The position numbers and the translations under genes are program-made. The notes under the pieces are model-generated. The model was not told the origin of the DNA. It worked only from the letters and a program-made list of their open reading frames with translations, and did no database searches. A stretch of DNA of 64,000 nt, taken from positions 38,539-102,538 of the forward strand of contig CACFYB010000004.1 in the NCBI GenBank assembly GCA_902570425.1. The letters are read 5' to 3'. This DNA is from an uncultured Pelagibacteraceae bacterium. Its GTDB lineage: Bacteria; Pseudomonadota; Alphaproteobacteria; Pelagibacterales; Pelagibacteraceae. Positions within the stretch are counted from its first letter, which is position 1. Each line of letters starts with the position of its first letter. Positions 44,139 through 54,617 of this stretch are shown here, piece after piece.

Positions 44139-44699
44139 CTATAAAGATTTAAAACTTATGATCTTATCTGGATCAGTAACAGCACCATTATTATTCTCAT
44201 CACCTCTTTTAATTTTATCTACGAACTCCATACCAGAAACTACTTTACCAAATACTGTATATTGTCTATCTAAAAAAGGAGCAGGTTTAAAACAAATAAA
44301 AAATTGACTATTAGCACTATTAGGATCAGATGACCTTGCCATAGATAATGTTCCTCTATCATGGGGAAGACTACTAAATTCTTGTTCTAGATTCGGTAAA
44401 TCAGATCCTCCCATTCCAGCCATACTTAAATTAAAATCACTAGAACTTGAATTTCCAAATTTAACATCTCCAGTTTGAGCCATAAATCCGTCTATAACTC
44501 TATGAAAAACCACATTGTCATATTTTCCAGTATTAGCTAATTCTTTAATTCTTTTTACATGATTAGGAGCCTTATCCTCAAATAATTCTATCTTCACATC
44601 TCCATCTTTTAATTTTAAGATCATTATATTTTCCTCCGATATTGATTGGTTGATTAATAAAAAAAATAAAATAATAAAATTTATAAAAATTCTATTCAT
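44139..44699 (-). CDS. Peptidyl-prolyl cis-trans isomerase, cyclophilin type, exported
   Basis: 186 aa. A signal peptide (residues 1-21) predicts a periplasmic protein. The catalytic segment VVFHRVIDGFMAQTGDVKFGN and SMARSSDPNSANSQFFICF are typical cyclophilin sequences. It assists folding of envelope proteins. It overlaps coaD by 8 bases. The gyrA-coaD-ppi-tgt order is alphaproteobacterial. Confidence 0.93.
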   Translation of the reverse strand: MNRIFINFIILFFLLINQSISEENIMILKLKDGDVKIELFEDKAPNHVKRIKELANTGKYDNVVFHRVIDGFMAQTGDVKFGNSSSSDFNLSMAGMGGSDLPNLEQEFSSLPHDRGTLSMARSSDPNSANSQFFICFKPAPFLDRQYTVFGKVVSGMEFVDKIKRGDENNNGAVTDPDKIISFKSL

Positions 44700-45186
44700 A
44701 TTTATCTTTAAGCATTTTAATTGTATTTTTTGTTGTAAATTTTTTTATATTACCTTTTAATTTAACTATTTCTTTAACAAATCTAGATGATATAATTTGA
44801 TTTTCTACATCAGACATTAAAAAAACTGTTTCAATTTGATTATTAAGTTTTCTATTCATTCCAGCGAGTTGAAACTCATATTCAAAGTCAGATACAGCTC
44901 TTAATCCTCTTAATATAATATTTGATTTATATTTTTTGCATAAATCTGTTGTTAAAGAAGTAAAGGAAATTATCATAATTTTCTTTTTGTTAAATTTTAG
45001 ATCAGAAAATAATGCTTTCTTTACAATATGAATTCTTTCTTCAGAGTTAAAAAGATAATCTTTATTTTCAACATCAGATATTGCTACAACTATCTTGTCA
45101 AATAACTTTAGACCTTTATTGATTACATCAATATGTCCATATGTAATGGGATCAAATGTCCCTGGATATATAGCCACTTTGCTCAT
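44692..45186 (-). CDS. coaD: Phosphopantetheine adenylyltransferase
   Basis: Penultimate step of coenzyme A synthesis. AIYPGTFDPITYGHIDVI has the TxGH nucleotide motif; LRGLRAVSDFEYEFQLAGMNR and ISSRFVKEI are conserved. Length 164 aa is normal. It overlaps gyrA by one base. Confidence 0.96.
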   Translation of the reverse strand: MSKVAIYPGTFDPITYGHIDVINKGLKLFDKIVVAISDVENKDYLFNSEERIHIVKKALFSDLKFNKKKIMIISFTSLTTDLCKKYKSNIILRGLRAVSDFEYEFQLAGMNRKLNNQIETVFLMSDVENQIISSRFVKEIVKLKGNIKKFTTKNTIKMLKDKYE

Positions 45187-47765
45187 TAAATTAGATTATC
45201 ATCAATTTTATCGGCCGAAACAACTTTTTCTTCACCGGACAATTTAATTATTCTAACTCCTTGTGTGTTTCTTCCTGCTGTTCTAATTTCTTTAACCGCT
45301 ACTCTTATTACTCTTCCTTTATTAGTTGATATTAAAATTTCATCGCCATCAAACACGGGAAACGAAGACGAAATATTACCATTTCTTGGTGAATTGACTA
45401 TACCTATAATTCCTTTTCCTCCCCTATTTGTAACTCTATAATCTGTATGGGAAGTTTTTTTTCCAAAACCATTTTCTGTAATAGATAAAATAAATTTTTC
45501 TTTCGCTTTAAGTTCAAGTTTTTCATCTTTAGATTTTTTGATATTTTTGGATAATTTATCATTATCAATTATAGATAAAGAAACTATTTGATCTTCTGGG
45601 GACAAAACTATACCTTTAATACCTTTAGACGATCTACCTTTAAAAACTCTTAATTTTCTTGACTCAAATCTTATACATTTTCCATATTTGGTGCTAAGAA
45701 TTATATCTTGATCTTCTCTACAGATTTTAACACCAACTATCTTGTCGTTTGTGTCCAATTTCATTGCTATTTTACCAGATGTATTAATTGAAGAAAAATC
45801 CTCTAAACTATTTTTTCTAATTTTACCCTGGGACGTAGCAAACACAATTTGATAATTCTTTAAATCTGAGTCATTTTCAGGAAAAGGCATTATAGAACTA
45901 ATTGATTGATGATTCTTTAAAGGCAAAATATTAAAAAGAGATTTACCCTTAGAAATAGAGGATCCAACTGGTATTTTCCAAGCTTTTATCCTGTATACTA
46001 AACCTTCTGTAGAAAAAAATAAAACTGAGGTATGTGTATTAACTGACAATGTTTGCACAACGGAGTCTTCATTTCTTGTTGTGATACCAGTTTTGCCTTT
46101 ACCACCTCTTTTTTGTTGTTTAACACTATTTAATGAACCTCGTTTAATGTAACCCTGTAAAGTAACAGTGATGATGACAGCTTCTTTTTGAATTGTTTCT
46201 TCGATATCGTAATTCAATACAGCATCAATAATATCTGTTCTTCTTTTAATAGAAAATTTTTCTTTAATATCTATTAATTCTTTACTTATAACTTTTAATA
46301 ATTCTTTTTTTGAAGAAATAATCTTTTTATACTTTAATATTAAATCTGCTAATTTCTTAATTTCAATTTCAATTTCACTTATTCCTAACGCTGTTAATTT
46401 TTGGAGTCTTAGCTCTAAAATAGCGTTTACTTGTGTATCTGATAATTTATAAATTCCTTTAACTTTTTTATTTTCAACTAAAGTAATTATCTTTTTTGAT
46501 TTGTTAATTTTCCAATCTAATCTTAATATAGATTTTTTTGCATCATCAGGCGTCTTCGAAGATCGTATAATTTTAATAATCTTATCTAAGTTTTCAACTG
46601 ATATTGATAAACCTATTAATATATGTGCTCTATCTTCAGCTTTTTTTAAATCAAATTTTGTTTTTTTTATAACAACATCTTCTCTAAAATTGAGAAACTT
46701 TGATAAAAATTCTTTTAAATTACATGTTTGAGGTTTACCATCAACAATTGCTAAAGTATTAAAACCAAATGAACTTTCTATTTGTGTATTCTTATATAAT
46801 TGTCTTTTTATAGTTTCAGGTTCTACACCATTACGTAAGTCTAATGAGACTCTTATACCTTCTCTGTTTGACTCATCTCTAATATCTCTTATGCCTTCAA
46901 TTTTTTTCTCTCTTACAAGCTGTGCTATTCTTTCATTCAAAATTGATTTATTTACCTGATAAGGAATTGAAGTAATTACCAATCTTTCTCTTCCATTTTT
47001 AACTTGTTCAATTGAAATTTGTCCTCTTACTTTAAAAGAGCCTCTGCCTTTAGTGTAGCCCTGTTTTATCATATCTTTGCCTATTATTATTCCACCAGTT
47101 GGAAAATCAGGTCCTGGAATAAATTTCATTAATTGTTTAATTGTGATATCTTTATTTTCAATTAAAGCTAATGTTCCATCAATTATTTCACCAAGGTTAT
47201 GTGGAGGAATACTAGTTGCCATACCAACAGCTATACCACCCGCACCATTAACTAATAAGTTAGGATATTGTGCTGGTAATACTGAAGGTTCTCTTTCAGT
47301 TTCATCATAATTACTTTTAAAACCAACTGTATTTTTCTCAATATCATCAATTAAAAATTGTGAAACTTTAGATAACCGTGTTTCCGTATATCTCATTGCG
47401 GCAGGAGGGTCACCATCTATAGAGCCAAAATTTCCTTGACCTTCAATTAAAGGAAGACTCATAGAAAAATCTTGTACCATTCTCACTAATGCATCATAAA
47501 CAGATTGATCTCCATGTGGATGATATTTACCAATAACATCTCCAACTATTCTTGCAGATTTTCTAAATTGTTTAGACCAATCGTAACCACCTTTATACAT
47601 TGCGTATAATATTCTTCTATGCACTGGTTTGAGGCCATCTCTAATATCTGGAAGAGCTCTACTTACTATGACACTCATGGCATATGAAAGATAAGATGAG
47701 CTCATCTCATCATGCATTGATATCAACTTTATATTCTTATCTTCGGGAATTTCAGTTTTCTGCAT
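45186..47765 (-). CDS. gyrA: DNA gyrase subunit A
   Basis: Type II topoisomerase breakage-reunion subunit, 859 aa. The active Tyr is in [11 protein letters not shown], and the GyrA box [12 protein letters not shown] confirms gyrase rather than topoisomerase IV. Six C-terminal blades are visible. In the quinolone region [15 protein letters not shown], the position of E. coli Ser83 is Gln. It is directly upstream of coaD and follows ssb. Confidence 0.96.
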   Translation of the reverse strand: MQKTEIPEDKNIKLISMHDEMSSSYLSYAMSVIVSRALPDIRDGLKPVHRRILYAMYKGGYDWSKQFRKSARIVGDVIGKYHPHGDQSVYDALVRMVQDFSMSLPLIEGQGNFGSIDGDPPAAMRYTETRLSKVSQFLIDDIEKNTVGFKSNYDETEREPSVLPAQYPNLLVNGAGGIAVGMATSIPPHNLGEIIDGTLALIENKDITIKQLMKFIPGPDFPTGGIIIGKDMIKQGYTKGRGSFKVRGQISIEQVKNGRERLVITSIPYQVNKSILNERIAQLVREKKIEGIRDIRDESNREGIRVSLDLRNGVEPETIKRQLYKNTQIESSFGFNTLAIVDGKPQTCNLKEFLSKFLNFREDVVIKKTKFDLKKAEDRAHILIGLSISVENLDKIIKIIRSSKTPDDAKKSILRLDWKINKSKKIITLVENKKVKGIYKLSDTQVNAILELRLQKLTALGISEIEIEIKKLADLILKYKKIISSKKELLKVISKELIDIKEKFSIKRRTDIIDAVLNYDIEETIQKEAVIITVTLQGYIKRGSLNSVKQQKRGGKGKTGITTRNEDSVVQTLSVNTHTSVLFFSTEGLVYRIKAWKIPVGSSISKGKSLFNILPLKNHQSISSIMPFPENDSDLKNYQIVFATSQGKIRKNSLEDFSSINTSGKIAMKLDTNDKIVGVKICREDQDIILSTKYGKCIRFESRKLRVFKGRSSKGIKGIVLSPEDQIVSLSIIDNDKLSKNIKKSKDEKLELKAKEKFILSITENGFGKKTSHTDYRVTNRGGKGIIGIVNSPRNGNISSSFPVFDGDEILISTNKGRVIRVAVKEIRTAGRNTQGVRIIKLSGEEKVVSADKIDDNLI

Positions 47766-47770
47766 ATTAA

Positions 47771-48223
47771 TTAAAATGGAATTTCATCGTCCATATCTTC
47801 TGTTGAAGTAGAAGATTGATCAAAATCTTTTGAGGCAGAAGTATCATTCGCAATTCCACTGCCAGTATTTCCACCACCTAGCATTGTTAATGATGAATTA
47901 TATCCTTGAATAACTACTTCTGTTGAGTATTTATCTTGACCGGATTGTTCATCTTTCCATTTTCTTGTTGATAATTGACCTTCAATATAAACTTGAGCTC
48001 CTTTTTTTAAATATTGTTGAACAACATTAACTAGGCCTTCATTAAACACAACCACACGGTGCCATTCAGTCTTTTCTTTTTTTTCTCCAGTGTTTTTGTC
48101 TTTCCAAGATTGACTTGTAGCTAAGCTTAATCTAGCTACACTTTTGCCATTAACCATCTGTTTTACATCAGGATCTGCGCCCAAACGACCAATTAATAGT
48201 ACTTTATTTAAACTTCCAGCCAT
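47771..48223 (-). CDS. ssb: Single-stranded DNA-binding protein
   Basis: 150 aa. The OB fold (residues 1-110) has [31 protein letters not shown] and [10 protein letters not shown]; an acidic disordered tail ends DMDDEIPF, the docking site for replication and repair proteins. It is divergent from uvrA, a widespread pairing. Confidence 0.97.
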   Translation of the reverse strand: MAGSLNKVLLIGRLGADPDVKQMVNGKSVARLSLATSQSWKDKNTGEKKEKTEWHRVVVFNEGLVNVVQQYLKKGAQVYIEGQLSTRKWKDEQSGQDKYSTEVVIQGYNSSLTMLGGGNTGSGIANDTSASKDFDQSSTSTEDMDDEIPF

Positions 48224-48313
48224 AATATTTTATTATTTGTTTTATTAATTAATTTTTACTATATCACAATTTACTCTGAATATTAATTTTATTAATAGGA
48301 AGCAACAAAAAAT

Positions 48314-51169
48314 ATGATTAAAAAGATAGTTATTAAGGGAGCTAAAGAACATAATTTAAAGAATATTTCATTAGAAATTCCTAAAGACAAATTTGTAGTT
48401 ATTACTGGACTTTCTGGCTCTGGAAAATCATCTCTTGCTTTCGATACAGTTTATGCAGAAGGTCAAAGAAGATATGTTGAAAGTCTATCTGCCTATGCTA
48501 GGCAATTTTTGGATAAAATGAAGAAGCCAAATGTAGATTTAATTGAAGGATTAAGTCCTGCGATATCAATAGAACAAAAAAATACATCTAAAAATCCAAG
48601 ATCAACTGTTGCTACAGTAACAGAAATATACGATTATATGAGAGTTTTGTATGCTAGAGCTGGTATACCTTACTCACCATTCACAGGTAAACCAATTACT
48701 TCTCAAACAATTTCACAAATTGTAGATAAGATTAAAGAATTGCCAAAAAAAGCAACTATTTATGTTTATGCGCCGATTGTTAGAGGTCGTAAAGGAGAAT
48801 ATAAGAAAGAAATTTCAAGTTTTAAAAAAAGGGGATTTAGAAAAATTAAAGTTGATGAAGTTTTATACGATATTGAAAAAGTTCCGGAACTAAATAAAAA
48901 AATAAAGCATGACATTTATATTCTTGTAGATAGAATAGTTCTAAATTCATCTCTAGGTAATAGATTAGCAGAAAGTATTGAAACATCTGTAAATCTAGCA
49001 AATGGTTTAGTTTTTGTTGAATATGAGGATGAAACTTTACCCAAAAAATTTAGAAAAATAGAAAAATTAATTTTTTCTACAAAATTTGCATGCCCAGAAA
49101 GTGGCTTTACAATTGAAGAAATTGAACCAAGACTTTTTTCTTTCAATAGCCCTTTTGGAGCCTGTGAAGAATGTGAAGGAATTGGCGTAAAATTAAATGT
49201 TGATCCACATTTGGTTGTTCCTGATGAAAAAAAAAGTATTTTAGATGGTGCTATAGAGCCTTGGGCTAAAACAACTACTTTATATTATATACAAACATTA
49301 TCTTCATTAGCAAAACATTATGATTTTTCATTAAATGATAAGTGGTCTAAATTATCAAAAAAAATTAAAGATATAATACTTTATGGCTCAGATGATGAAG
49401 AGATAAAATTTTCTTATGATGATGGGTATGAAAAATATTCTTATAAAAAATCTTTTGAGGGAGTAATTAACAATTTAGAGAGAAGATATTTAGAAACAGA
49501 TAGTGATTGGAAAAGAGAGGAAATTGCTCAATATCAATCAGATACTAAATGTGAGAGATGTAATGGTCATAGACTAAAAGATGAAGCATTATGTGTAAAA
49601 ATTGATGGTTTACATATTAGCGAGGTTACGGAAAAATCAATTGTAGATGCTGCAAATTGGTTTGAAAAACTAAAAGTTAATCTAGATAAGCGTCAATTAA
49701 AAATTGCCGAACATATTCTAAAAGAAATAAATGAAAGATTAAATTTTTTATTAAATGTTGGACTTGATTATTTAACCTTATCAAGAGAGTCAGGTACTTT
49801 GTCTGGTGGTGAAGCACAAAGAATTCGATTAGCCTCTCAAATTGGATCTGGATTGACAGGAGTTCTTTATGTTCTTGATGAACCATCAATAGGTCTACAT
49901 CAAAAAGATAATATTAAACTTATAAATGCATTAAAAAGATTAAGAGATTTAGGAAATACAGTAATTGTAGTCGAACATGATACTGAAACTATGGAAAACG
50001 CAGATCATATAATTGATCTCGGTCCTGAAGCTGGAAACAAAGGTGGCGAAGTTGTTGCTCAAGGAAATTTTAAAGAAATAAGTCAAAACAATCAAAGTAT
50101 AACTGGTAAATATCTTTCAAAAAAATTTAATATTGATGTTCCAAAAAAAAGAAGATTAGCAAAAAATGGAAGATTCTTGGAAATCACTGGTGCTACTGGA
50201 AATAATCTTAACAATGTAAATTTAAAGATACCTTTGGGAAGTCTTACTTGTGTTACAGGAGTATCGGGTAGTGGTAAATCAACTTTAATTTTACAAACAC
50301 TTTATAATGCTTTGAACTTAACTTTAAATAATAACAAGTCTAGAAAAATACCAAAACCATTTAAAGGTTTTAAGGGTACTGAATTAATTGATAAAATAAT
50401 TGATATAGATCAATCTCCAATAGGAAGAACACCAAGATCTAATCCAGCAACATATACAGGAGCCTTTGGTCCTATTAGAGATTGGTTCACAGGTTTACCA
50501 GAATCTAAATCAAGAGGATATAAACCAGGTAGATTTTCATTCAATGTTAAAGGTGGCAGGTGTGAAGCTTGTGAAGGTGATGGAGTTATTACCTATGAGA
50601 TGCATTTTCTTCCAGACGTTTATATTCAATGCGATGAATGTAAAGGAACCAGATATAATAGAGAAACTTTAGAGATAAAGTTTAAAGATAAAAGTATTGC
50701 TGACGTATTGAACATGACTGTTGATGAAGGTTGTGAATATTTTGAAAATATTTCTAACATAAAAACCAAGTTACTTACTCTCAAAAAAGTTGGATTGGGT
50801 TATATTAAAATTGGACAACAGGCCACTACTCTTTCAGGAGGTGAAGCTCAAAGAATTAAATTGGCTAAAGAATTATCAAAACGCTCTACAGGAAGAACGA
50901 TGTATATATTGGATGAGCCAACTACCGGTCTTCATCAACATGATATAAAAAAATTATTGGAAATTTTGCACACTTTTGTCGCTCTTGGTAATACAGTTGT
51001 GGTAATAGAACATAATCTTGATGTGATAAAAACAGCAGATTATATAGTCGATATGGGTCCTGAGGGTGGCGTTAAGGGTGGTAAAATAATCGCAGAGGGA
51101 AAACCAGAGGAAATAAGTAAGGTTAATGAAAGTTATACTGGCAAATTCTTAAAATCACTTCTTAACTGA
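48314..51169 (+). CDS. uvrA: Excinuclease ABC subunit A
   Basis: DNA damage sensor of nucleotide excision repair, 951 aa with two ABC ATPase halves. Walker A motifs are [12 protein letters not shown] and [25 protein letters not shown] and [13 protein letters not shown] are the signatures. The first zinc module is partly lost (ACPESGF where others have CPxC), as in other alphaproteobacteria. The second, [12 protein letters not shown] / [10 protein letters not shown], is intact. No LexA-type GTTC-N7-GTTC box was seen upstream. Confidence 0.97.
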   Translation: MIKKIVIKGAKEHNLKNISLEIPKDKFVVITGLSGSGKSSLAFDTVYAEGQRRYVESLSAYARQFLDKMKKPNVDLIEGLSPAISIEQKNTSKNPRSTVATVTEIYDYMRVLYARAGIPYSPFTGKPITSQTISQIVDKIKELPKKATIYVYAPIVRGRKGEYKKEISSFKKRGFRKIKVDEVLYDIEKVPELNKKIKHDIYILVDRIVLNSSLGNRLAESIETSVNLANGLVFVEYEDETLPKKFRKIEKLIFSTKFACPESGFTIEEIEPRLFSFNSPFGACEECEGIGVKLNVDPHLVVPDEKKSILDGAIEPWAKTTTLYYIQTLSSLAKHYDFSLNDKWSKLSKKIKDIILYGSDDEEIKFSYDDGYEKYSYKKSFEGVINNLERRYLETDSDWKREEIAQYQSDTKCERCNGHRLKDEALCVKIDGLHISEVTEKSIVDAANWFEKLKVNLDKRQLKIAEHILKEINERLNFLLNVGLDYLTLSRESGTLSGGEAQRIRLASQIGSGLTGVLYVLDEPSIGLHQKDNIKLINALKRLRDLGNTVIVVEHDTETMENADHIIDLGPEAGNKGGEVVAQGNFKEISQNNQSITGKYLSKKFNIDVPKKRRLAKNGRFLEITGATGNNLNNVNLKIPLGSLTCVTGVSGSGKSTLILQTLYNALNLTLNNNKSRKIPKPFKGFKGTELIDKIIDIDQSPIGRTPRSNPATYTGAFGPIRDWFTGLPESKSRGYKPGRFSFNVKGGRCEACEGDGVITYEMHFLPDVYIQCDECKGTRYNRETLEIKFKDKSIADVLNMTVDEGCEYFENISNIKTKLLTLKKVGLGYIKIGQQATTLSGGEAQRIKLAKELSKRSTGRTMYILDEPTTGLHQHDIKKLLEILHTFVALGNTVVVIEHNLDVIKTADYIVDMGPEGGVKGGKIIAEGKPEEISKVNESYTGKFLKSLLN

Positions 51170-51184
51170 AAATGAATAAAATTA

Positions 51185-51213
51185 TTGTCATATCTTTTTA
51201 ATAAGTATAAAAT
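51185..51213 (+). promoter_or_regulatory. Predicted leaderless promoter of the PuuD-like gene
   Basis: TTGTCA (51185-51190) and TAAAAT (51208-51213) are 17 bases apart, five of six consensus matches each. The start would be at 51219-51220, exactly the A of the start codon. Confidence 0.45.
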
Positions 51214-51219
51214 TAGATT

Positions 51220-51822
51220 ATGGGAAATGTTTTATCGTCTTTATCAAAAACAATACATGTTTCATTAGCAATTGCTGTAATATTATTCCTTGGTCTATTC
51301 TATCAAAATGATGGTTTTAGTTTTGACAGAATTTTTTGGAGTTGGTTTGCAAGATATGTACATGTTGTTGTGGCCATTATGTGGATTGGGTTACTTTGGT
51401 ATTTCAATTTTGTACAGATACCTAACATGGGGAAAATTCCTGATGATCAAAAACCTGCTATTGGAAAAGTTATTGCACCAGCTGCATTATTTTATTTTAG
51501 ATGGGCAGCGGCATTAACAGTTATATCTGGTCTAATTCTTGCTGGACTTAACGGATATCTTCATGACGCGATGACATTAAGTATTGGATCTGGTGTACCA
51601 AAACATACTGCTATAGGTATTGGTATGTGGTTAGGCCTTATAATGGCTTTTAATGTATGGTTTGTAATTTGGCCAAATCAAAAAAGAGCATTGGGAATTG
51701 TTGATTGTGATCCTGATCTTAAAGCAAAATCAGCTAGAACAGCTATGTTGTTTTCAAGGACTAATACGTTATTGTCTTTACCAATGTTGCTTACTATGGT
51801 TTTGGCACAAAATTTGTACTAA
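51220..51822 (+). CDS. Membrane protein of the PuuD/urate oxidase N-terminal-domain family
   Basis: 200 aa with about five membrane helices. ARYVHVVVAIMWIGLLWYFNFVQIP and GMWLGLIMAFNVWFVIWPNQKRALG match the membrane domain that PuuD-type urate hydroxylases carry in front of a cytochrome c domain. The cytochrome domain is missing here, so a urate role is uncertain; the His residues may bind heme. It ends 4 bases inside the convergent secF gene. Confidence 0.65.
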   Translation: MGNVLSSLSKTIHVSLAIAVILFLGLFYQNDGFSFDRIFWSWFARYVHVVVAIMWIGLLWYFNFVQIPNMGKIPDDQKPAIGKVIAPAALFYFRWAAALTVISGLILAGLNGYLHDAMTLSIGSGVPKHTAIGIGMWLGLIMAFNVWFVIWPNQKRALGIVDCDPDLKAKSARTAMLFSRTNTLLSLPMLLTMVLAQNLY

Positions 51823-52706
51823 TTTTTATCATCATCCTTTAATATAGTTTTTTGTGAGACTTTTAATCTTACCAAAATAGTGTTTGCAATATAAATTGAT
51901 GAATAGGTACCAAAAATTACCCCGAAAATCATAGCTAATGAAAATCCTTTTAATACTTCTCCACCAAAAAAAAATATAGATAACAAGGCTAAAAGAGTGG
52001 TAGCTGAAGTAATTAATGTTCTTGATAAAGTTTCATTAATAGAAATGTTTGTTAAATCAAAAATTTTAATATCTGAGTATTTCCTAAGATTTTCACGTAC
52101 TCTATCAAATATTACAACAGTATCATTCATTGAATAACCTACTATTGTTAAAACTGCAGCTATAATTGACAAATTTATTTCAAGACCTAATAGAGAAAAC
52201 AATCCTAAAGTTACAATCACATCATGAAAAAGTGCAGATATTGCACCTAAACTAAATTGCCATTCAAATCTAATCCAAATATAAATCAACATTAATGCTA
52301 AGGCGACGGAAATAGCAATTATCCCTGACCTTAATAATTCGGAACTTACTTTAGGTCCAACATTCTCTACCCTTCTAAAATCAAAATTATTTCCAAAAGA
52401 TTTATCTAAATTTACTTTGATGTCTTTTATAATATTTTTGTTATTATTGTTCTCAAATTTAATTAGATAATCTGTAGAATTTCCAAAATTCTTGACTGAA
52501 ACATCTCCTAAATTCATACTATTTAAATTATCTCTTAATGTTGCAACATTAATTTTGGAGTCCATAGATCTCAATTCAATTAATGTTCCTCCTTTAAAAT
52601 CAATTCCAAAATTAAGACCTTTAAATGTTAATAATAAAAGTGAAACTATTACTAACGTTATTGATAGAATATTAAATTGATTGTAATATTTATTAAATGC
52701 AATCAT
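51819..52706 (-). CDS. secF: Protein translocase subunit SecF
   Basis: Proton-motive-force-linked translocase partner of SecD, 295 aa with six membrane helices. GLNFGIDFKGGTLIELR, ALMLIYIWIRFEWQFSLGAI and VGYSMNDTVVIFDRVRENLR are diagnostic. It starts 1 base-step from the secD stop with no gap. Confidence 0.96.
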   Translation of the reverse strand: MIAFNKYYNQFNILSITLVIVSLLLLTFKGLNFGIDFKGGTLIELRSMDSKINVATLRDNLNSMNLGDVSVKNFGNSTDYLIKFENNNNKNIIKDIKVNLDKSFGNNFDFRRVENVGPKVSSELLRSGIIAISVALALMLIYIWIRFEWQFSLGAISALFHDVIVTLGLFSLLGLEINLSIIAAVLTIVGYSMNDTVVIFDRVRENLRKYSDIKIFDLTNISINETLSRTLITSATTLLALLSIFFFGGEVLKGFSLAMIFGVIFGTYSSIYIANTILVRLKVSQKTILKDDDKN

Positions 52707-54260
52707 TTAGATTAGGCCTTTTCTTTCTTTATTTTTGGACACATATAAAACTGTTAAAAGTCTTGCGATAAAATAAACTGAGAACAAAGTGGTAAATATT
52801 CCAATACCTAAAGTTAAGGAAAAACCTTTAATTGGACCTGATCCCATGAAAAATAAAATAATTGCAGCTAATAATGTGGTCACATTTGCATCAAGTATCG
52901 CAGTTCTAGATTTAGTATAACCGCTATCAAAAGCTATCAGGTTATTATTTTCACTTTTCAATTCTTCTTTAATTCTTTCAAAAATCAATACATTTGCATC
53001 TACTGCCATTCCAACAGTCAAGATTATTCCTGCAATACCAGGCAATGTAAGAGTTGCTTCAAATATAGTCAAAATCCCAACAAGCAATAACAAATTAATT
53101 ATTAATGTAAAATTAGTTATTAATCCAAATATTCTATATTTTATAAATATGAAAATAATTACAAGTATAAATCCAATAATTAAAGCAACCATTCCAGCAT
53201 TAATTGAGTCTTGACCTAAATCTGGTCCTACTGTTCTTTCTTCAATAATATTCAGTGGAGCTGGTAAAGCACCTGATCTTAATAGTAAAGCAAGATCTGT
53301 TGCTGATTGAAATGTGAATCCTCCACTAATTTGTCCAGATCCACTAGCTATTGTATCTCTAATGACTGGAGCACTAATAATTTTACCATCTAAAATAATA
53401 GCTAATTGTTTTCCAATTCCTGTTGATGTAGCTTTACCAAATCTTTTTGCACCCACTCTGTCGAGTGTAAAAGAAACAACTGTTTCATTAGTTTCACTAT
53501 TCATTCTTGGTTGGGCATCTAAAAGATTGTCACCACTAAGTATTATTCTTTTACTTACAATTGCTTGCTCATTACTATCCTCGAATTTAAGTTTTTCTGT
53601 GCCAAAAGAATCTTCATTATTATCAGTCACAAATCTAAAAGTTAAATTAGCAGTCTTTCCAAGTAAAGATTTAATACGCATTGGATCATCTAATCCTGGT
53701 AATTCAACTAAGATTCTATCATTTCCTCTTTTCAAAATATTTGGTTCATTTGTGCCAATTTCATCTATTCTCCTCCTTACTATTTCTAGAGCCTGATCTT
53801 GAGAAGAAGTTTTGAGCTTTACAATTCCTTGAGGGGAATAATTAACTATAAAAAATTCATTTTCTTGAATTATATCAAGTTGATGTGATTTAAATCTTGG
53901 ATAATATGGATTTAATTCACTTTCTTCGTTATTAAATTCATCTAAAACTATTTTTCTGAATTTCTCATCTACAAAGAAAGAAATTCTTTGTTCTGATAAT
54001 TTAAGATTCTTAATTCTAATATCTTTATTTTTGAAATAATTTCTAATATTAATTGAGTGATTTTGAAGTTTTTGTTCAATCACTGGAGTATTATCAATTT
54101 CTAATAATAAATAAGATCCTCCCTGAAGATCTAATCCTAGATTGATTCTTTTATCTAAAAGTTTGTTTTCAAATTTTAAAAAATTAGAAGACGCAATTAT
54201 TATAAAAAATAAAGATATAACAAATATAACAATAATTCTAAATTTTGAAAAATATAACAC
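52707..54260 (-). CDS. secD: Protein translocase subunit SecD
   Basis: 517 aa. An N-terminal helix precedes NLGLDLQGGSYLLLEID, then the large periplasmic P1 domain and RRIDEIGTNEPNI, GLDDPMRIKSLLGKTANLTFR. C-terminal six-helix RND-like part has GMAVDANVLIFERIKEEL. Acts with SecF and YajC after SecYEG in export. Confidence 0.96.
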   Translation of the reverse strand: MLYFSKFRIIVIFVISLFFIIIASSNFLKFENKLLDKRINLGLDLQGGSYLLLEIDNTPVIEQKLQNHSINIRNYFKNKDIRIKNLKLSEQRISFFVDEKFRKIVLDEFNNEESELNPYYPRFKSHQLDIIQENEFFIVNYSPQGIVKLKTSSQDQALEIVRRRIDEIGTNEPNILKRGNDRILVELPGLDDPMRIKSLLGKTANLTFRFVTDNNEDSFGTEKLKFEDSNEQAIVSKRIILSGDNLLDAQPRMNSETNETVVSFTLDRVGAKRFGKATSTGIGKQLAIILDGKIISAPVIRDTIASGSGQISGGFTFQSATDLALLLRSGALPAPLNIIEERTVGPDLGQDSINAGMVALIIGFILVIIFIFIKYRIFGLITNFTLIINLLLLVGILTIFEATLTLPGIAGIILTVGMAVDANVLIFERIKEELKSENNNLIAFDSGYTKSRTAILDANVTTLLAAIILFFMGSGPIKGFSLTLGIGIFTTLFSVYFIARLLTVLYVSKNKERKGLI

Positions 54261-54275
54261 TTTATTTATACAAAA

Positions 54276-54563
54276 TTATCTTTTGATTTCTTGGGAATTC
54301 ATTAAACTTTGAACGCCAGTACCTCTTATAACTTCAACTGTAACATTATCGGCTATCTCAACCTCAATTTTATCATTATCAATAACTCGAGTGATGGTGC
54401 CAGTGATTCCACCTGACGTTACAATTTTATCTCCCTTTTTTAAACCTTCTACCATCGCTTTATGTTCTTTAACTTTTTTTTGTTGAGGTCTTATTAAGAA
54501 AAAATAAAAAATAACAAAAATTAATATTAATGGTATAAATTGACCTATTCCTGCACTATCCAT
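54276..54563 (-). CDS. yajC: Preprotein translocase subunit YajC
   Basis: 95 aa with one N-terminal membrane helix (LILIFVIFYFFLIRPQQKK) and the soluble GDKIVTSGGITGTITRVIDNDKIEVEI domain. It forms the SecDF-YajC complex with the next two genes, 15 bases before secD. Confidence 0.95.
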   Translation of the reverse strand: MDSAGIGQFIPLILIFVIFYFFLIRPQQKKVKEHKAMVEGLKKGDKIVTSGGITGTITRVIDNDKIEVEIADNVTVEVIRGTGVQSLMNSQEIKR

Positions 54564-54617
54564 AAAACTCCTAAATTAATCTGCAATTTTTATACTATCT
54601 GTCAAATTAAAACAACT

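Noticed and set aside
46501-47310. Plus-strand ORFs opposite gyrA (76 and 77 aa)
   Set aside because: Shadow frames of a fully conserved gyrA; no family resemblance and no initiation signal.
53314-53796. 160 aa plus-strand ORF opposite secD
   Set aside because: Lies wholly antisense to conserved SecD sequence; its hydrophobic, Ser/Leu/Ile-rich make-up is what antisense frames of such genes give.
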